This document shows positions 13,467 to 24,617 of a stretch of 64,000 nt of DNA, one piece after another. This stretch comes from Halichondria panicea (Eukaryota > Porifera > Demospongiae > Suberitida > Halichondriidae). The position numbers were made by a program, and so were the translations under genes. The notes below the pieces were generated by a model. That model searched no databases. It was not told the DNA's origin and saw only the letters and a program-made list of their open reading frames with translations. The stretch spans positions 6,310,315 to 6,374,314 of the forward strand of contig NC_087382.1 in assembly GCF_963675165.1 (NCBI RefSeq), written 5' to 3'. Positions within the stretch are counted from its first letter, which is position 1; every line of letters starts with the position of its first letter.

Positions 13467-16400
13467 GACCGCTACAGCTGCTCAAGGATGAATTAAGTGC
13501 AAGTAAGAGTTTCTATAGGATTCTAGTCATGTTTACTTGGATTTTAATTCGTGGATTTGCAAAATAATGCTTTGTTCTCGAGTTATGCCTAGTTTTGCTT
13601 ACTTGGAATGCCATTGCAGCAGCCTTTTCAGAAGAGTCCGTAGCAAAACTTGTTCACCGAGTGTTACTACTCTACTTAGTAGTTAGCTCTGCACTAGAAC
13701 GCTAGCTACTGGTAGCTGCAAGAGTGAGCAAAGAGCTGCAAGGCTCTCTGCTGACTTGCAGCCATTAATTTTAGACATTGAACTTTTGGCATCGATCGTT
13801 TTTAACACAACAATCATGGTTGATCATTACCCACTATTTGCATGCAGCAAAATTAAAGATGTTCATCATGATAAATGTGTGTATAAAAGTTAGCTATTAG
13901 TAGTTTTATGTTATGTAGCTTTGGCACCTCCACCGAGGCATCAGCACCCGCGGTGCTTTCATATTTTTTTGGTTGCTGCTTGCACTGCAGGTAAAGATAG
14001 GTAAGGTCGCTTCATTTCGTGGGTAAAACATTTGTGGTCTGAGCTTTTCAAACGAAAACCACGAATATTTGCCCCATGGAAATGACCAGCTATATGGTAT
14101 TAGCCTATACAAAAACAGCTACAAATACACCGTATATTTGTTGCAACTTACTCTCTTGAGAGGAAATTTTTCGAGCGGCCTTAATTGCTTGCCCCTATAT
14201 ATAAATTACTATAATAAGAAACAGCAGACTATTATGGTTAGGGAGGATTTTCTTAGGCTAGGAAATGACGCCAAGTGACAATTGCCAGATGAGAGCTCCA
14301 TTTACTATAGCTGACTGCATGAACACCTACGCAAATTGAGCATGGGTGCACTGTAAAAAATGGTGTGTTCAACGCACTTCATTTTTTACAGTGCATGGAA
14401 CAGTATATATATACCGTTACCTTAAGGAATACTTCCAGGTGTGCGATATGGGGAAGTAATCTGCACACCAGGAGTTGCTTTGTGTACAGAAAAATGCTGA
14501 TCTTAGTACTCATCAACAAGCAGTAATTATACCAGTTCATTTCAGTTATACAAATATGCAACATTTTCTACTTCATCAGGGTGTCATACAGGAGGGGAAA
14601 GGGGGATATCCCCCTCTATCTCAAATCCCCCTAAAGTTTACCACCCCAAACCCACCAGAATTCACCTATAATTTTCCAGGCACCTGGGTTTATCCATAGC
14701 CGGCGATGACGGGTATTGAAATAACTTGATATTTTTTTAGCAATGGTGACTTTCCCCTTCTACTTCAAAATCCTGTATGTTCACATACAGATACCTGACA
14801 GTGTGGTAGTGAGTGTATCAGCTCCTGAGTTGTTTGGTAGAGTTGAGGAAGGATGGCAAGCATTTCTCCTTGACAACCCTGGGTTTGGAGAGGACAATAA
14901 GTGTGTTCAGCAAGTTGCCATGGCAGCTGTGGCCCCCAGTGCAGCGTATGTGTTTCTCACTACCGTTGACTCTATAGGAGGAACTGTGAATGCTGATTTC
15001 TTCAGGGATCTGAAGAGTCGTGACAAAAGTATGACTTGTGGCTTTATTGTACCAACATAATAATATTGTGTGAAGTAACATAGAATACACTAGTATTGTA
15101 TATACAGTACATATTTAGTAAGTAATGTCATGAGGTTTGAGCTTGCTTTTCGTGTGGAGTTAAGTTTGAACCGTAGCATTATACATACGTACCAATGACT
15201 ACATGTATGCAGGTGCATTCTCTGATGGACGATTGATTGTAGTTCTCACAAAAATGGATATGGCCTACTTAAACATGGATGGTTCTGATGTTAGGAAGCC
15301 TGAAGAACTAATTAAGGCTGTTTGTGAGAAGATCAGTGAAGCTACCAACATCCCCAATGTCAGAGCAGACATTGTCTTACCCATCAGTTGCCGCTGGTAT
15401 GAAAAGAGTAGAAAACTTGCGGACGCATATCCGGATATGGAGGAAAGACACAGAGATAATGCGATAAGGTCGCTATTCGACTATCCTTATCTTGAAGTCG
15501 AGGCAACTGGACAAGGGATAAGTCGAAACCAAGCTCTTTTTGATCTACCATCGTCACAAATTGTGAAATGTCTTGAAGATGCCAGCGGCGTTCCTCTCCT
15601 GAAAGAAAGGTACTAGTGTTCATTACCCAAACATATATGACCTAATAATTATACAGAAAAACCTGCATGCATGTACCATAGTTTAATTATCCCATGTATC
15701 TTTCCAAAAACACATTTACAATGTGAAAACTGCTTGGGAAACCACCGAAAAGTGTGAAACAAGCACAGGAGAGAGCCATAGTTAATGTCAATCTTTTATA
15801 CAACGTCATTCATATGCAACACAACAATTAGTTAATGTCAATTGGAAACGTGGTGATGCAAATGTGCATCAACACTATAGCTGTGCATGTTCATGACGTT
15901 GTAACGGACTGCTATGGCTTTTTCCCCGCTTGCTTGTTTCTAGATGCTTTCTCAGGCCAATTCTAGTACTTTTTCACATTCCAAATAATTATGATTTTTG
16001 TATACAAATACAGTAGAACCTCGCTAATCTGGACAAAATGGCAAACTGAAAAAAAGGAGGGGCTGTCAGTAGAATAGACTATTGCGCATGCGCAATCTAA
16101 CTTGCTTTGCTGAATCAGTAATAATTTTATTAATAAACTGTGGCCACTGCAAAGAACACTGCAAAGAAAACGAAAAGAGCTAGAGCTCGATCACAAGACT
16201 CACTGTATTGAAGAAAAAGTTGAGATAAAAGACCATTCTAGCTAGCACTGCAGCTTCCCTCAGTAATATCATAATACATGTACAAAAGTGTCTTCGTTAA
16301 TGATATTCATTAATGACATCCGTTAATCCGGAAATTTCAAATGGGGTCTGGTCCGGCTCTATTCGGATTAGCAAGGTTCTACTGTAAAATATTAATAGTT

Positions 16401-19400
16401 ACAAGAAGATAACTATTTGCTGATGTATGTTGAATTTGTGAGTATATTATGTAGATATCAGACCATCCTAATGGTTTATATATAATTATATGTCAATAAA
16501 GTTTAATGTCAAGACTGCCTGAGTCTTTACAATCAGTTACCCGAATAGTGTCACCTAGAGATACAGTGTTGGAAAGTTCCATGGTGAGAATTAAAATTGT
16601 TCTTTGTAGCTTTAATGTTCTGGTTCAGAAATGCGTGCATGGTGTGAGTTGACTTTCCGAAATTGATAACTGCATGTTGAGATTACCTCTTTTCCCATTA
16701 GAAACTTGGATGTATTATCCCTCAGATAGGGCGATGTATAATATAGATAGGATCTCCATTTTTCTTGAAAAACTCTTGATAGTTTCACTGCATTTCCTCT
16801 CTACTTTGGATGGTAGGGGCTACTGGTATTGTACAAATCTACAGTCTTTTGCTAACTTGGTATATTGCTTTTGGGGTCGATTGTCGGAGATAACCTCATT
16901 AGGCAGTGGTATTCCACGCTGTGCGAAGATGGACTTCGTGTGATGAATGATGTGAGGCTTTGTAGTAAACCACGATTAATAATTGCATGTACTATCACTG
17001 CATGTAAAGAGTTACGTAGGTAGGTGGTGTAAAAACTTAAGTGAGCGCTTCTGTTCTCTGCACTGTAAAAAAATGAAATGGTCGCATGTAACGGTTTTTC
17101 AAGTGTGCTATAATTATATGCGACCATTGTAGTGTGCTCAGCACACTCCATTTTTTACAGTGTGTGTCCGGTATAATTAATACATTCGGGACAGTCTCCT
17201 ACGATCTGCTCGAACTGCATGCACGAGTGGATACACTGGCCACCATACTGATTGCATCGCTCTTTGACACTTTTGATGACCTGTGTGCAATTATTCGATC
17301 AGCGGTATTACTCTTATTAGAATTTCTTCTTCCATGCATCACTAGCTCCGGTGCCAGTGCAGAATACTTCTTGAGTGTTCCATACATATATAGACCCTAT
17401 AGTTGGCCAACCCTCCCCGAAAAACTTCATCACATGCAGGTTGTAGTCATTTGGAAAACCGGGTGCAGAATGCCGTGCAGATTGTTGTAATCAGAGAAAA
17501 TATTCCTTAAATTAAAATACCTTACCTTACATGCATGTATAGTCAGTCAGACAATTATTAGTGAAGTTTTTTAAATGACAGTATGTTCGCATGTGAACGT
17601 TTTTAGACACTCATAGAAAACATTTGCACAACAAACTATAGCTATATGCAGTCAGTTTTCAGATCTGGCCCTTCCCCGCGAAGATAAAAAATATAACAAT
17701 TTGATCATGAGAGATAATACATGAAACATAATTATACTAAAAAGCTCTGCCAATCTTAATATACTGGTTATACATGTATAATACTTCTGTACCGGCCCCT
17801 TACATGTGCAGACTTGGAAGAATGATGAGTGATACGTGTGTGTCAACTTGGAGAACAAAAGTACTTGTTGGGTTCCAAGGCTGTCTAATCCATGCTGTAG
17901 ACGAGCTGGAAAGACATGCTGACAGGTTGAGGAGACTAATAAAAAGTAAAGATTCTTGGTTATCAATTTGTTCCCAAACTATATATGTATATAGAGCTGT
18001 ACTACGTAGTAATAATGTGTAAGTACAAAAGTAAATAATTGTCTATAGCTGAAGGTGAAAAGGTGGCTTGTGTAAAGCCTGTGGTAACTCATGTGATTGA
18101 GAAGAAGGAAGAATTGAGTCACTACCTATCAGTGTCTACGCAAAAAAGAGTATGTGAAGAGCTGGAAGAACGGTTTGATGTGGATTTGTCTGTGAGTTCA
18201 TTCCACCACTTTAGATTTGCAGCTTTATAAACATGTGTATATACGTACTGCAGAGCAGCACCTTAAGTCGGATAGTTGATGTTGTAGTGAAGAACTTGTT
18301 TGATGACTTTCAAAAGAAGTGTGCGGCAAGAATACAAGATCCAATGGATGCTTTTGGGCCCAGTCAATTTGATAGCGGTATGTAAGTTGGCAATCATGCC
18401 ATGTGGTAATTTTGAACACTCATACAGAAAACACAAGGTGGTCACAAGGTTGTGGCCACTTTGTGGCTACCTTGTGACTGATCCACAACCTTGTAACAAG
18501 GTTGTGGCAACCCTGGCAGTTGATTGCATTATTATGTCTTATAGATGATGGTGACTACAATAGACATGCAGGCTTAATTTACTGTACCCAACACATGTAT
18601 ACTCTAGTAATGTTTATTTACTATCAGTACTCGCTATACATATCACAATGCAGAAACAGTATTCACACAGTCTGTAATTTTTAGCAACGAGTAAAAGTAT
18701 GGCCTTGAGTTGTAGATTTACACGCGAGATTACACAAGCGTGTTAATCCAATATCGTATAACGGGTGTGTTTGGCGAACAAGTCAATTAATAAGTAGGTT
18801 GAAATTAAGATTGGCAGAGCGTTTGTAGCTTTTCAGCACACGCTTTCACTTGTGTGTGCTGGAAAGATCAGATCTGGAAACTGCATGGCTGCATAGCTAT
18901 AGTTTCTTTAACCTTCATTGTGTATGTATAATAAGACACTCATACGACCCCATGCGTTGACCACATCGACAACAATAACTTTTTTCCGTAATGACCTTAC
19001 TAAACATTATCCTTATGGTAAATGATCGTGAATCATAAAGCAACGATTAGATTTTTGTCGCCTTCAAAGATCACCTACAAGTTTCAACTATCGTAGCCTA
19101 TTATTTTTCAACAACTGCATGTCTCATTAGCAGTTAAAGCAGTCCATGAAAGTGTCTAGTCTGCTCAAACAGCTCATTTTTGTGGCCACACACACAAGCC
19201 GACATAAACACACCATTCACTCTACCACCCCTGCTACGCACATGCACACGGGGTATAATTATGCATGAGTATCCAAAAATTATAAGGTTCTTTGAAAAAG
19301 TGCACTAAAACCAAGAGTATATAATAGGGAGAGACGTAGGCATACTGTACGTCAAGTGTATGCAGAGAGTAACGTGACTTCCTGTATCTGTCATGGGCTT

Positions 19401-22400
19401 GGAATGTTTGTGTATGTGACGTAATCTACTTTTTGATAGATGACATCACCCACACTTGGATTGGCCAGTGTGCAGTCTATGACAGATACAGGAAGTCACA
19501 TTACTCTCCGCATACATCTGATGCACAGTATGCCTACGTTCGATACTCCCTCTCTATTATATTATACTCTTGCTAAAACTGAATTTCACCACATTTTATC
19601 CAATTGACTGCATGACTTTGTAGTAGTAAGTGCATGGGTGAATGATCTGAGGGACTAACTTTCTCAAGGAGCAGTTTCTCCAAGTACAGCCATCTCCAGG
19701 GCATTCTGCACCTAGTTTCCAAACGACATAATTTTATACAACCTAGATTAGAAGTGCTTTGCAATCGCTTTCACAAGGCAGATATGACCTATCAGGCTCG
19801 ACTTCTCTTTTCTAGGACATTCTGCCATCTTTAATGATTGTCTCACATGATGCACAGCAACGTCACAATACCTTGTGGCTACTTCTCAGGTGGGCGTGGC
19901 TGGTGCTACGTACAAAAGACTTTTTTTAGGCCCATGCTCCATGCTGCATGCAACACTCTGTACTATAGCTCTCAGGATTCCTAAAACTAGGATTGTCTGA
20001 TATCTAGCGTTGTCATTCAATTCACAAATTCAACATTCATCAACATTTTTGGCTATTTTCAATAAAGGCTCATTTCTGTCCTCTCTTCTCTTCTTGAATT
20101 TCGACCAATGTTTCTTGAATTTCTCTTTAGATCTATTCCTGTAAACACAAAAAAGGGGGGATAAATCCCAAAAACACATTTAAAATTGGCCGGGGAAAGC
20201 ACCAAAAAGCGTGGAAACAAGGAAGGGGCGTATGTCAATATGTCACAATGTCATAAATACACACACGCAAGCAAATTTAACAATGCAAATGACATATAAA
20301 AGTATACCTGTTAACTATCCCAGTCTTACCCTCAAAATGGTCTCTTCTCCCGGTATCCCTATAAGGGCTAATTTAAGCAAAAGATTTTCGTTTGGTTTTT
20401 AATACTGTACATGTAAACATTCCAATTAATTGTAATTTGACAGTGTAAATGACCGTGTTTGAAACATAGTACATGTATAAATGTGATTTGCTAGATGCAC
20501 TGTTTATGACGTTGTGAGGATTGATATTCAGCTCTCCCTCTTCATTATTTTAGATGCTTCCCCTGGCCAATCCTAGCAATTTTTTCACATTGCATTTATT
20601 GACTAGGAAATGCACGTAGATACTACATGTAATTATATACATACTACTACTATGCTTCTATCCTTCAAAATTCTTCTATATCCATCAGACTTTTATTTCC
20701 ATTAATTGTAACACTTTAAGTGAAACAAAACATTCCACGAGGCATTTTAACACTTCGGTGCTAGAGAAATTTTTTCTTATAGATACTCTATAATCAATAG
20801 TTGTATGAGATTGCATGGTGTACATTTCCTTTGCAGATCTAGAAATGTTCCTCCAGCAAGCAAGCACAAGTATCGAATCAGTCATTAACAACAGTTTCAT
20901 TTTCGAAGCTCTGCCACATGCACTGGTTACATGGAATGATCAAGTGGAATACACATACAGGGAATTGTGTCTTAGAGCTAACAATCTGTATCACACTGTA
21001 AGAAAGAGTGATAAAGGTAAGAAAACCCACCCCATGCACATAATATCAATTTTTGTATACATCGTATGTTCTATTTATATCCCGTTGCTACGTTGTTGCC
21101 AAGTGCAATATGCAGCATAATGCACTGCTGAAAGTCATATTGCACTAACCGCAAAGTCATAATGCACTAACCACAAAACGCCCCTCTGGCATAATTAAAT
21201 TATAAATATTGTATCATGAGAAATAACAAGTATCAAAGTAAGTCCAGCCATGCAGGAATGTTCAGCACTGCTGGAGTTTCTTCTTTGCAACCATGCAGGT
21301 TTTAAAATCGTCCCAGGCTCATTTTGTGAAGATTCTGTGTTCCTAGACCTAGTCCTCCACTTCTTGATGCACGGTCAATTCTGGCTTCACCATAGCACTA
21401 GAAGCGGCTCTTTTTGCAGGGGGCTTGAGCTGTTTTGCAGCAGTGTAGAGGCAAGCTTCTTTGGCTTGGTTGTGATGCCGAGGATAGTGGAGCTGGAGGG
21501 GGCTGTTCGAGCAGCAGTTACACTGAGTAGTATAGTGGGGTGGGGCTGTTTCTTTGCAGCAGTAAATGGGGTGGGGCTGTTTCTTTGCAGCAGTAGCGGG
21601 GTGGGGCTGTTTTGCAGTGGTTTCAGCGTTGGAACTCCAACAATTTTGTGTCAAGCCATTCGTCGGTCATGCCAATCTTATACGCTGCATATACTGGCGT
21701 CTAGGAGAGAGAAGAGATGGAGCTGTGTCTAGAGTTGTCTTTGTCATCTTTTTGTGCAGTTTATATTGTGTTACTAATACAGTGTTATGTTGCTATGCCC
21801 TCGGGATATAAACTAGTTATTACACGTGCGCTCGGGATGCACGGAATATATTGCACTCAGCCCTCGGGGCTTACGCCCTCGTGCTTCAGTGCAATATATT
21901 CCATACATCCCTTGTGCCCGTGTTATAACTATAACGTATACTGTTTGTCAAACATTCGTACGAAATGGCTACTATAGCTCTATAACCATTCAGCTAGATA
22001 TCATACGTACATGTTAGACCATGTAATTAATTATTGCAGGTGGAGCACCTCAAAGTCCTGAAGCGCTAGCTGACCGGTCCCATGTGCAGAATCCTGCTAA
22101 GCTGAGGAGTAATCTTGGAGACCTAAAGAGTGAAATCTATATCCCGTAAGTCTTGCATCTGACATTAAAGTATTGTGCAGGAGTTTAGTATTATGATACA
22201 CCCCTGGCACACCCCCTTAACAACTTCGAAAGTAACCTAAAGCACGACTGTATACTAATCCATTGAAATGTACTACTCAAACCATTCTACAGACCTGTGT
22301 CTTTAAGTAGCTGGGAGAAGTTTAAGAAATTCATCAAGTGAGTATAATTATATATGCAGAAACGATTCTATATTTAAAAGTAGAACACGCTATAAAGCAA

Positions 22401-23299
22401 GTATACTATATGTGCTTACATGCATTGTGCTCATGCGTATACACAGTCATATATACATGTAGTCGTGAGTGTGTGATATTAATTTTGTAGATTACTGTTT
22501 GTGAATGGGAGCCCTGAGATCCTCAGTCAAGGAGCACAGCAAATGCGATACAAGTTGAGATAGTGTGACACAACTTAGACAAATAATTATTGTTAAGTGA
22601 ATGCTGATCTTGGAGCTATAATTATATACAAAATTTATAGGACGTGTCTGCAGCTGTGTATACTATATAATTATAGTTTGCAATCTTTTGGACTTAATTG
22701 TAACAGATGTTGTGTCAGCCACAATATTTTGCTTCAGATCTATGGATGTGATCAGTGATGTCTTCTTGTCATTAAAAGAAACCCTTGGGAAAGTTTGCTT
22801 AGAGTACATTGCTCGGATAAAACCAACAGCTGTGAAGGTACATACTACTGCATGAATGAAAGTGACGTCAATTTTAACTTCATTATTGTGTACTACGTAC
22901 AGACCCCCCCCCGGTCTTTAGTATCGCCATATTGAGCTGTACATGTTGCTTTATTGTGCTGGCTATTTAAAGTGGTCGTGAACTCTTGTAGCATTGCTAT
23001 GTGCAACTGTTCTGTATATGCTATGCTTGCATGATAGAGGAGTGAAATGGCTGCTGCGCAGCTCTTTTCTAGCTAACATTTTAATTAGTGGGAGACTGAC
23101 TCATACAGAAAGTGTGTGCAAACAGATGATGCTACGCACGATTCTGAAGAGCAATAACTTTCACTAAGTAAAGTAAAGTAAGAAAAAGAAGCTTTAGTTT
23201 GCAAATCCACGAATCAAATCCAAGAGAACTGATTAGAAGCCTATAGAAGCTGTTAGTTTCGTTGCATTGCAGCTGTTGAGCAGTTATAGCTGGAATAGA

Positions 23300-23357
<58 letters not shown>

Positions 23358-24617
23358 TATAGCGCTGTACACAACCACAAATACCGTGCACAAGTAACGT
23401 GACATCCTATCAATTACACAAGAGCTACTCGCAATTGATAACACTTGCGCAAGCTTGTGTATCCATTACGCAATGCACATGCCACAAGATTTGTTAAGAA
23501 GTGTAACGAGTGCAAATGAAGAGGATCAATCCAACTTGGGAAACGAGTAAATTAATTTCCTCATATTGATTATCAGTGAGCAGTGAGCAGCTCTCAACGC
23601 TAAACGCAAACAACTAGCAAAAATCATGATATCATTGTTCGCAACTAAAGTGTCACACCCCTAAAAAATCATGGTTAACATTTACTAGCAGTTTTTATGA
23701 TACTTCATCACCTGCGAGTCATGTTGCGCAGTGTTTGTGTAGAGCTATCGGTAGTTCGACACTCCGATCTCTTTGTATGTACTCCTAGCTTTTACCATGG
23801 CTTTATGTGATCACCGTATTCCTCGTTCGGCTACACTACCAAGAGCGAATAAAATGTATGTACTGTCATTTCTGATTAACTTGCCATCAGCCCAATTCTC
23901 ATATTATTTTCAGATAGCCAGTCTATATATGCACCTGAAATAACATACACACAGCATCATCATTCTAAGTATGAGAAAAAGGTCGAGAAGTGTCTCTCAG
24001 ATTTCAAGAAGCAGTATGCAGCCATTGTTACTGAAGCAGAAGGTTATGTAAGAAAGGTGAATCAATGACATGTTAGTTGAACACTTGTATACAGTATTCA
24101 ACTGAGTCTGTACCTCTAACCTTGAATTCATCAATCATCCTGCATGCAACCTATCGCCCAACTCCCAAACTACAGCAATAATTATCTACGATGTAGATCT
24201 ACTCCATAATTATTAATTACTGAAAATTTGGATGGCGTTTTTAACAATTAGGCGTCTCAGGTGTGGCTACTATACGGCAATGACGTTGCGTCCATCAGTA
24301 ATTGGCGGTTTTAAATTATCTTGGTGATCCTTGGTAAATTCACCAAATTTTCCAGTCATGCAGTATTAGCTTATGACTCCCGTTAAGAAAAACAGATGCC
24401 TACATCAAAACGCGAAATACTCATTGCTGTATGTATAGTGTGCATGCAAGGACACACCATTATCAACTGTACATAATTATGTACACAGTATGTGTTGACT
24501 TTGCCCCTACAGCTAGAAAAAAGGAAAGAGAGTCATCGAAAGCAGCTGTGCTTCTCTGTTTACAGCACTGCAGAGTGCAAGGAGATAGATCATGGACTGA
24601 AACAACATTTAGCGTAA
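7267..24617 (+). CDS. Dynamin-like large GTPase, 19 exons, 837 residues predicted
   Basis: Exons: 7267-7426, 8188-8282, 8346-8524, 8583-8643, 9258-9386, 9823-9881, 10107-10167, 14791-15028, 15213-15609, 17812-17945, 18049-18191, 18254-18377, 20837-21016, 22040-22145, 22293-22337, 22491-22553, 22738-22837, 23922-24056, 24513-24617. All are bounded by AG and GT and every junction keeps frame; the total is 2514 nt. Exons 6 and 7 are the least certain (weak acceptors). The P-loop GLHNTGKTT lies at about residues 128-136, G3 as LLDNPGFGE with D276-G279, and G4 as TKMD at 340-343. ISCRW further on may be G5. The remaining half is helical and charged, like dynamin middle or stalk regions. This suggests a membrane- or pathogen-acting GTPase resembling SLIP-GC-type dynamin-like proteins; the exact family is not fixed by eye. 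An upstream in-frame ATG at 7219 is possible. Exon 22491 has a weak donor (GTTGAG), and reading through gives a stop at 22561. Introns are rich in mobile elements. Confidence 0.82.
7765..7961. mobile_element. Pogo/Tigger-like MITE in intron 1
   Basis: It starts CAGTTGAGCCTCGGTTATCC and ends with the inverted copy GGATAACCGAGGCTCAACTG, and is flanked by TA on both sides as expected for Tc1/mariner-superfamily insertion. It is 197 bp with no transposase. A longer relative is at 16011-16384. Confidence 0.85.
8950..9180 (-). repeat. Dispersed repeat, inverted relative of 3965-4170
   Basis: Reverse-complement text shares the GTGAGGTGCAAAA block, a GAGGGCAGA block and CATGCAAAGCTATTGG with the 3965 copy. 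It lies in an intron of the large GTPase gene. Confidence 0.5.
9547..10728. repeat. Pair of about 33-bp inverted repeats bracketing 1.2 kb
   Basis: The left arm at about 9547-9580 contains GATAGTAGAGGAGAGGGATT; the right arm at about 10695-10727 contains its reverse complement. The bracketed DNA includes the two least certain exons of the GTPase gene (9823-9881 and 10107-10167). No transposase is visible. Confidence 0.5.
10970..11048 (+). repeat. Tandem duplication of about 33 bp
   Basis: Two near-identical units, TTCAAAGCAATCGGCACATG and TTCAAAGCAACCGGCACATG, are each followed by TC(A/G)TACATGCACA and separated by about 16 bp. Intronic. Confidence 0.65.
11461..11885. mobile_element. hAT-like MITE with AGCAAT target duplication
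   Basis: The ends are CAGAGCCTCCAAGTA and its inverse TACTTGGAGGCTCTG. The direct repeat AGCAAT sits immediately outside both ends (11455-11460 and 11886-11891). The interior is AT-rich with several ATACGG/CCGTAT motifs. Non-coding, so non-autonomous. The hAT call rests on the CAG...CTG ends and is tentative. Confidence 0.72.
11930..12960 (+). repeat. Dispersed repeat copy split by a younger MITE
   Basis: Segments 11930-11968 and 12543-12960, joined, match 13600-13965. Shared text includes TTGGAATGCCATTGCA, CCTTTTCAGAAGAG, CTACTTAGTAGTTAGCTCTG, GAACGCTAGCTA and CACCTCCACCGAGGCATCAG. The interruption is the element at 11969-12542. Confidence 0.75.
11969..12542. mobile_element. MITE nested in a dispersed repeat, about 75-bp TIRs
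   Basis: The left end TAGACTCGCCAGCCAGCCCT and the right end AGGGCTGGCTGGCGAGTCTA are exact inverted copies at the tips, and the match extends about 75 bp. Flanks ATTGCAACC and ATTGCAGCC form a near-exact 9-bp target duplication. The uninterrupted copy at 13600 shows the empty-site sequence. No open frame of note. Confidence 0.85.
13396..13464 (+). repeat. (GT)n microsatellite within the dispersed repeat
   Basis: A near-pure GT run of about 65 bp. It sits at the same position as the GT/CA arrays at 4681 and 23286 relative to the surrounding repeat. Confidence 0.9.
13600..13965 (+). repeat. Second copy of the dispersed repeat of 11930-12960
   Basis: Uninterrupted at the place where the first copy carries a MITE. 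It joins directly to the GT-containing repeat on its left, so the full family unit is about 600 bp. Intronic. Confidence 0.75.
14349..14393. mobile_element. 45-bp palindromic element, CACTGTAAAAAATG ends
   Basis: It begins CACTGTAAAAAATG and ends CATTTTTTACAGTG. Both flanks begin CATGG, hinting at a partial target duplication. A relative with the same ends is at 17061-17162. Confidence 0.6.
14578..14790. mobile_element. MITE remnant ending at a splice acceptor
   Basis: It begins AGGGTGTCATACAGGA, then has paired GGGGGATATCCCCC-like text. Its right part, CTTCTACTTCAAAATCCTG, is the reverse complement of the start of the intact relative at 43310-43476. The expected right tip is degraded (TATGTTCACATACAG) and ends exactly at the acceptor of the exon carrying the G3 motif. 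Confidence 0.6.
15640..15985 (+). repeat. Dispersed repeat, relative at 20140-20600
   Basis: Shared blocks in the same order: AAAAACACATTT, AAACAAG, ATGACGTTGT, TTTAGATGCTT-like and GGCCAAT(T/C)CTAG, then TTTTTCACATT. Divergent intronic copies, non-coding. Confidence 0.5.
16011..16384. mobile_element. Pogo/Tigger-like MITE, TA target site
   Basis: Ends are CAGTAGAACCTCGCTAATC and its inverse GATTAGCAAGGTTCTACTG, with TA on each side. It is 374 bp, non-coding and intronic, with the same end type as 7765-7961 and the lone end at 61537. Confidence 0.85.
17061..17162. mobile_element. Short element with CACTGTAAAAAA ends
   Basis: It begins CACTGTAAAAAAATG and ends CATTTTTTACAGTG, the same ends as 14349-14393 but with a 102-bp body that itself contains inverted GGTCGCATG / CATATGCGACC-like halves. 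Confidence 0.55.
18430..18515. repeat. Local direct and inverted repeats of ACAAGGTTGTGG
   Basis: CACAAGGTTGTGG, CACAAGGTGG, CACAACCTTGT and ACAAGGTTGTGG recur in both orientations within about 80 bp, forming a strong potential hairpin in the intron after exon 18254-18377. Confidence 0.6.
19005..19260 (+). repeat. Dispersed repeat, copies at 28330, 47200 and 47480
   Basis: Shared text: TTTGTCGCCTTCAAAGATC, CCTACAAGTTTCAA, TATTATTTTTCAAC, AGCAGTTAAAGCA and CATGAAAGTGTCTAG. The 28330 copy is in the same orientation; the two near 47.2-47.6 kb are inverted and carry GATAGTTGAAACTTGTAGGC. Old family, no coding potential. Confidence 0.65.
19315..19569. mobile_element. MITE with about 85-bp TIRs
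   Basis: The left arm contains GACGTAGGCATACTGTACGT and GACTTCCTGTATCTGTCAT; the right arm has ATGACAGATACAGGAAGTC and CAGTATGCCTACGTTCGAT in inverse order. The arms differ at several positions, so the element is moderately old. Non-coding, intronic. Confidence 0.8.
20140..20600 (+). repeat. Dispersed repeat, relative of 15640-15985
   Basis: Contains AAAAACACATTTAAAATTGG, ATGACGTTGTGAGGA, TTTAGATGCTTCCCCTGGCC and TTTTTTCACATTGCA in the same order as the 15640 copy. Intronic. Confidence 0.5.
21537..21620 (+). repeat. 31-bp minisatellite, about 2.7 units
   Basis: Unit starts GGGGTGGGGCTGTTT are at 21537, 21568 and 21598, followed by CTTTGCAGCAGTA in the full units. The G-rich strand could form G-quadruplexes. 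It creates long spurious open frames. Confidence 0.8.
21812..21931. mobile_element. Foldback (palindromic) element
   Basis: The left half GTTATTACACGTGCGCTCGG and GGAATATATTGCACT mirrors the right half AGTGCAATATATTCC and CCCGTGTTATAAC around a GCCCTCGGGGCTTACGCC centre. About 120 bp, intronic, non-coding. Confidence 0.65.
23010..23360 (-). repeat. Inverted copy of the GT-containing dispersed repeat
   Basis: Reverse complement of the 4655-5060 family: CACGAATCAAATCCAAGAGA, CTATAGAAGCTGTTAG and CAGCTGTTGAGCAGTTA lead into a (CA)n array of about 65 bp at 23286-23354. Confidence 0.7.

Noticed and set aside
13219..13567. Overlapping open frames with His-Thr or Cys-Val runs
   Set aside because: Pure products of the GT/CA microsatellite; the same applies near 23132-23444 and 46220.
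21250..21732. Plus-strand open frame of 160 codons
   Set aside because: It is generated by the G-rich 31-bp minisatellite and lies between in-phase exons of the large GTPase.
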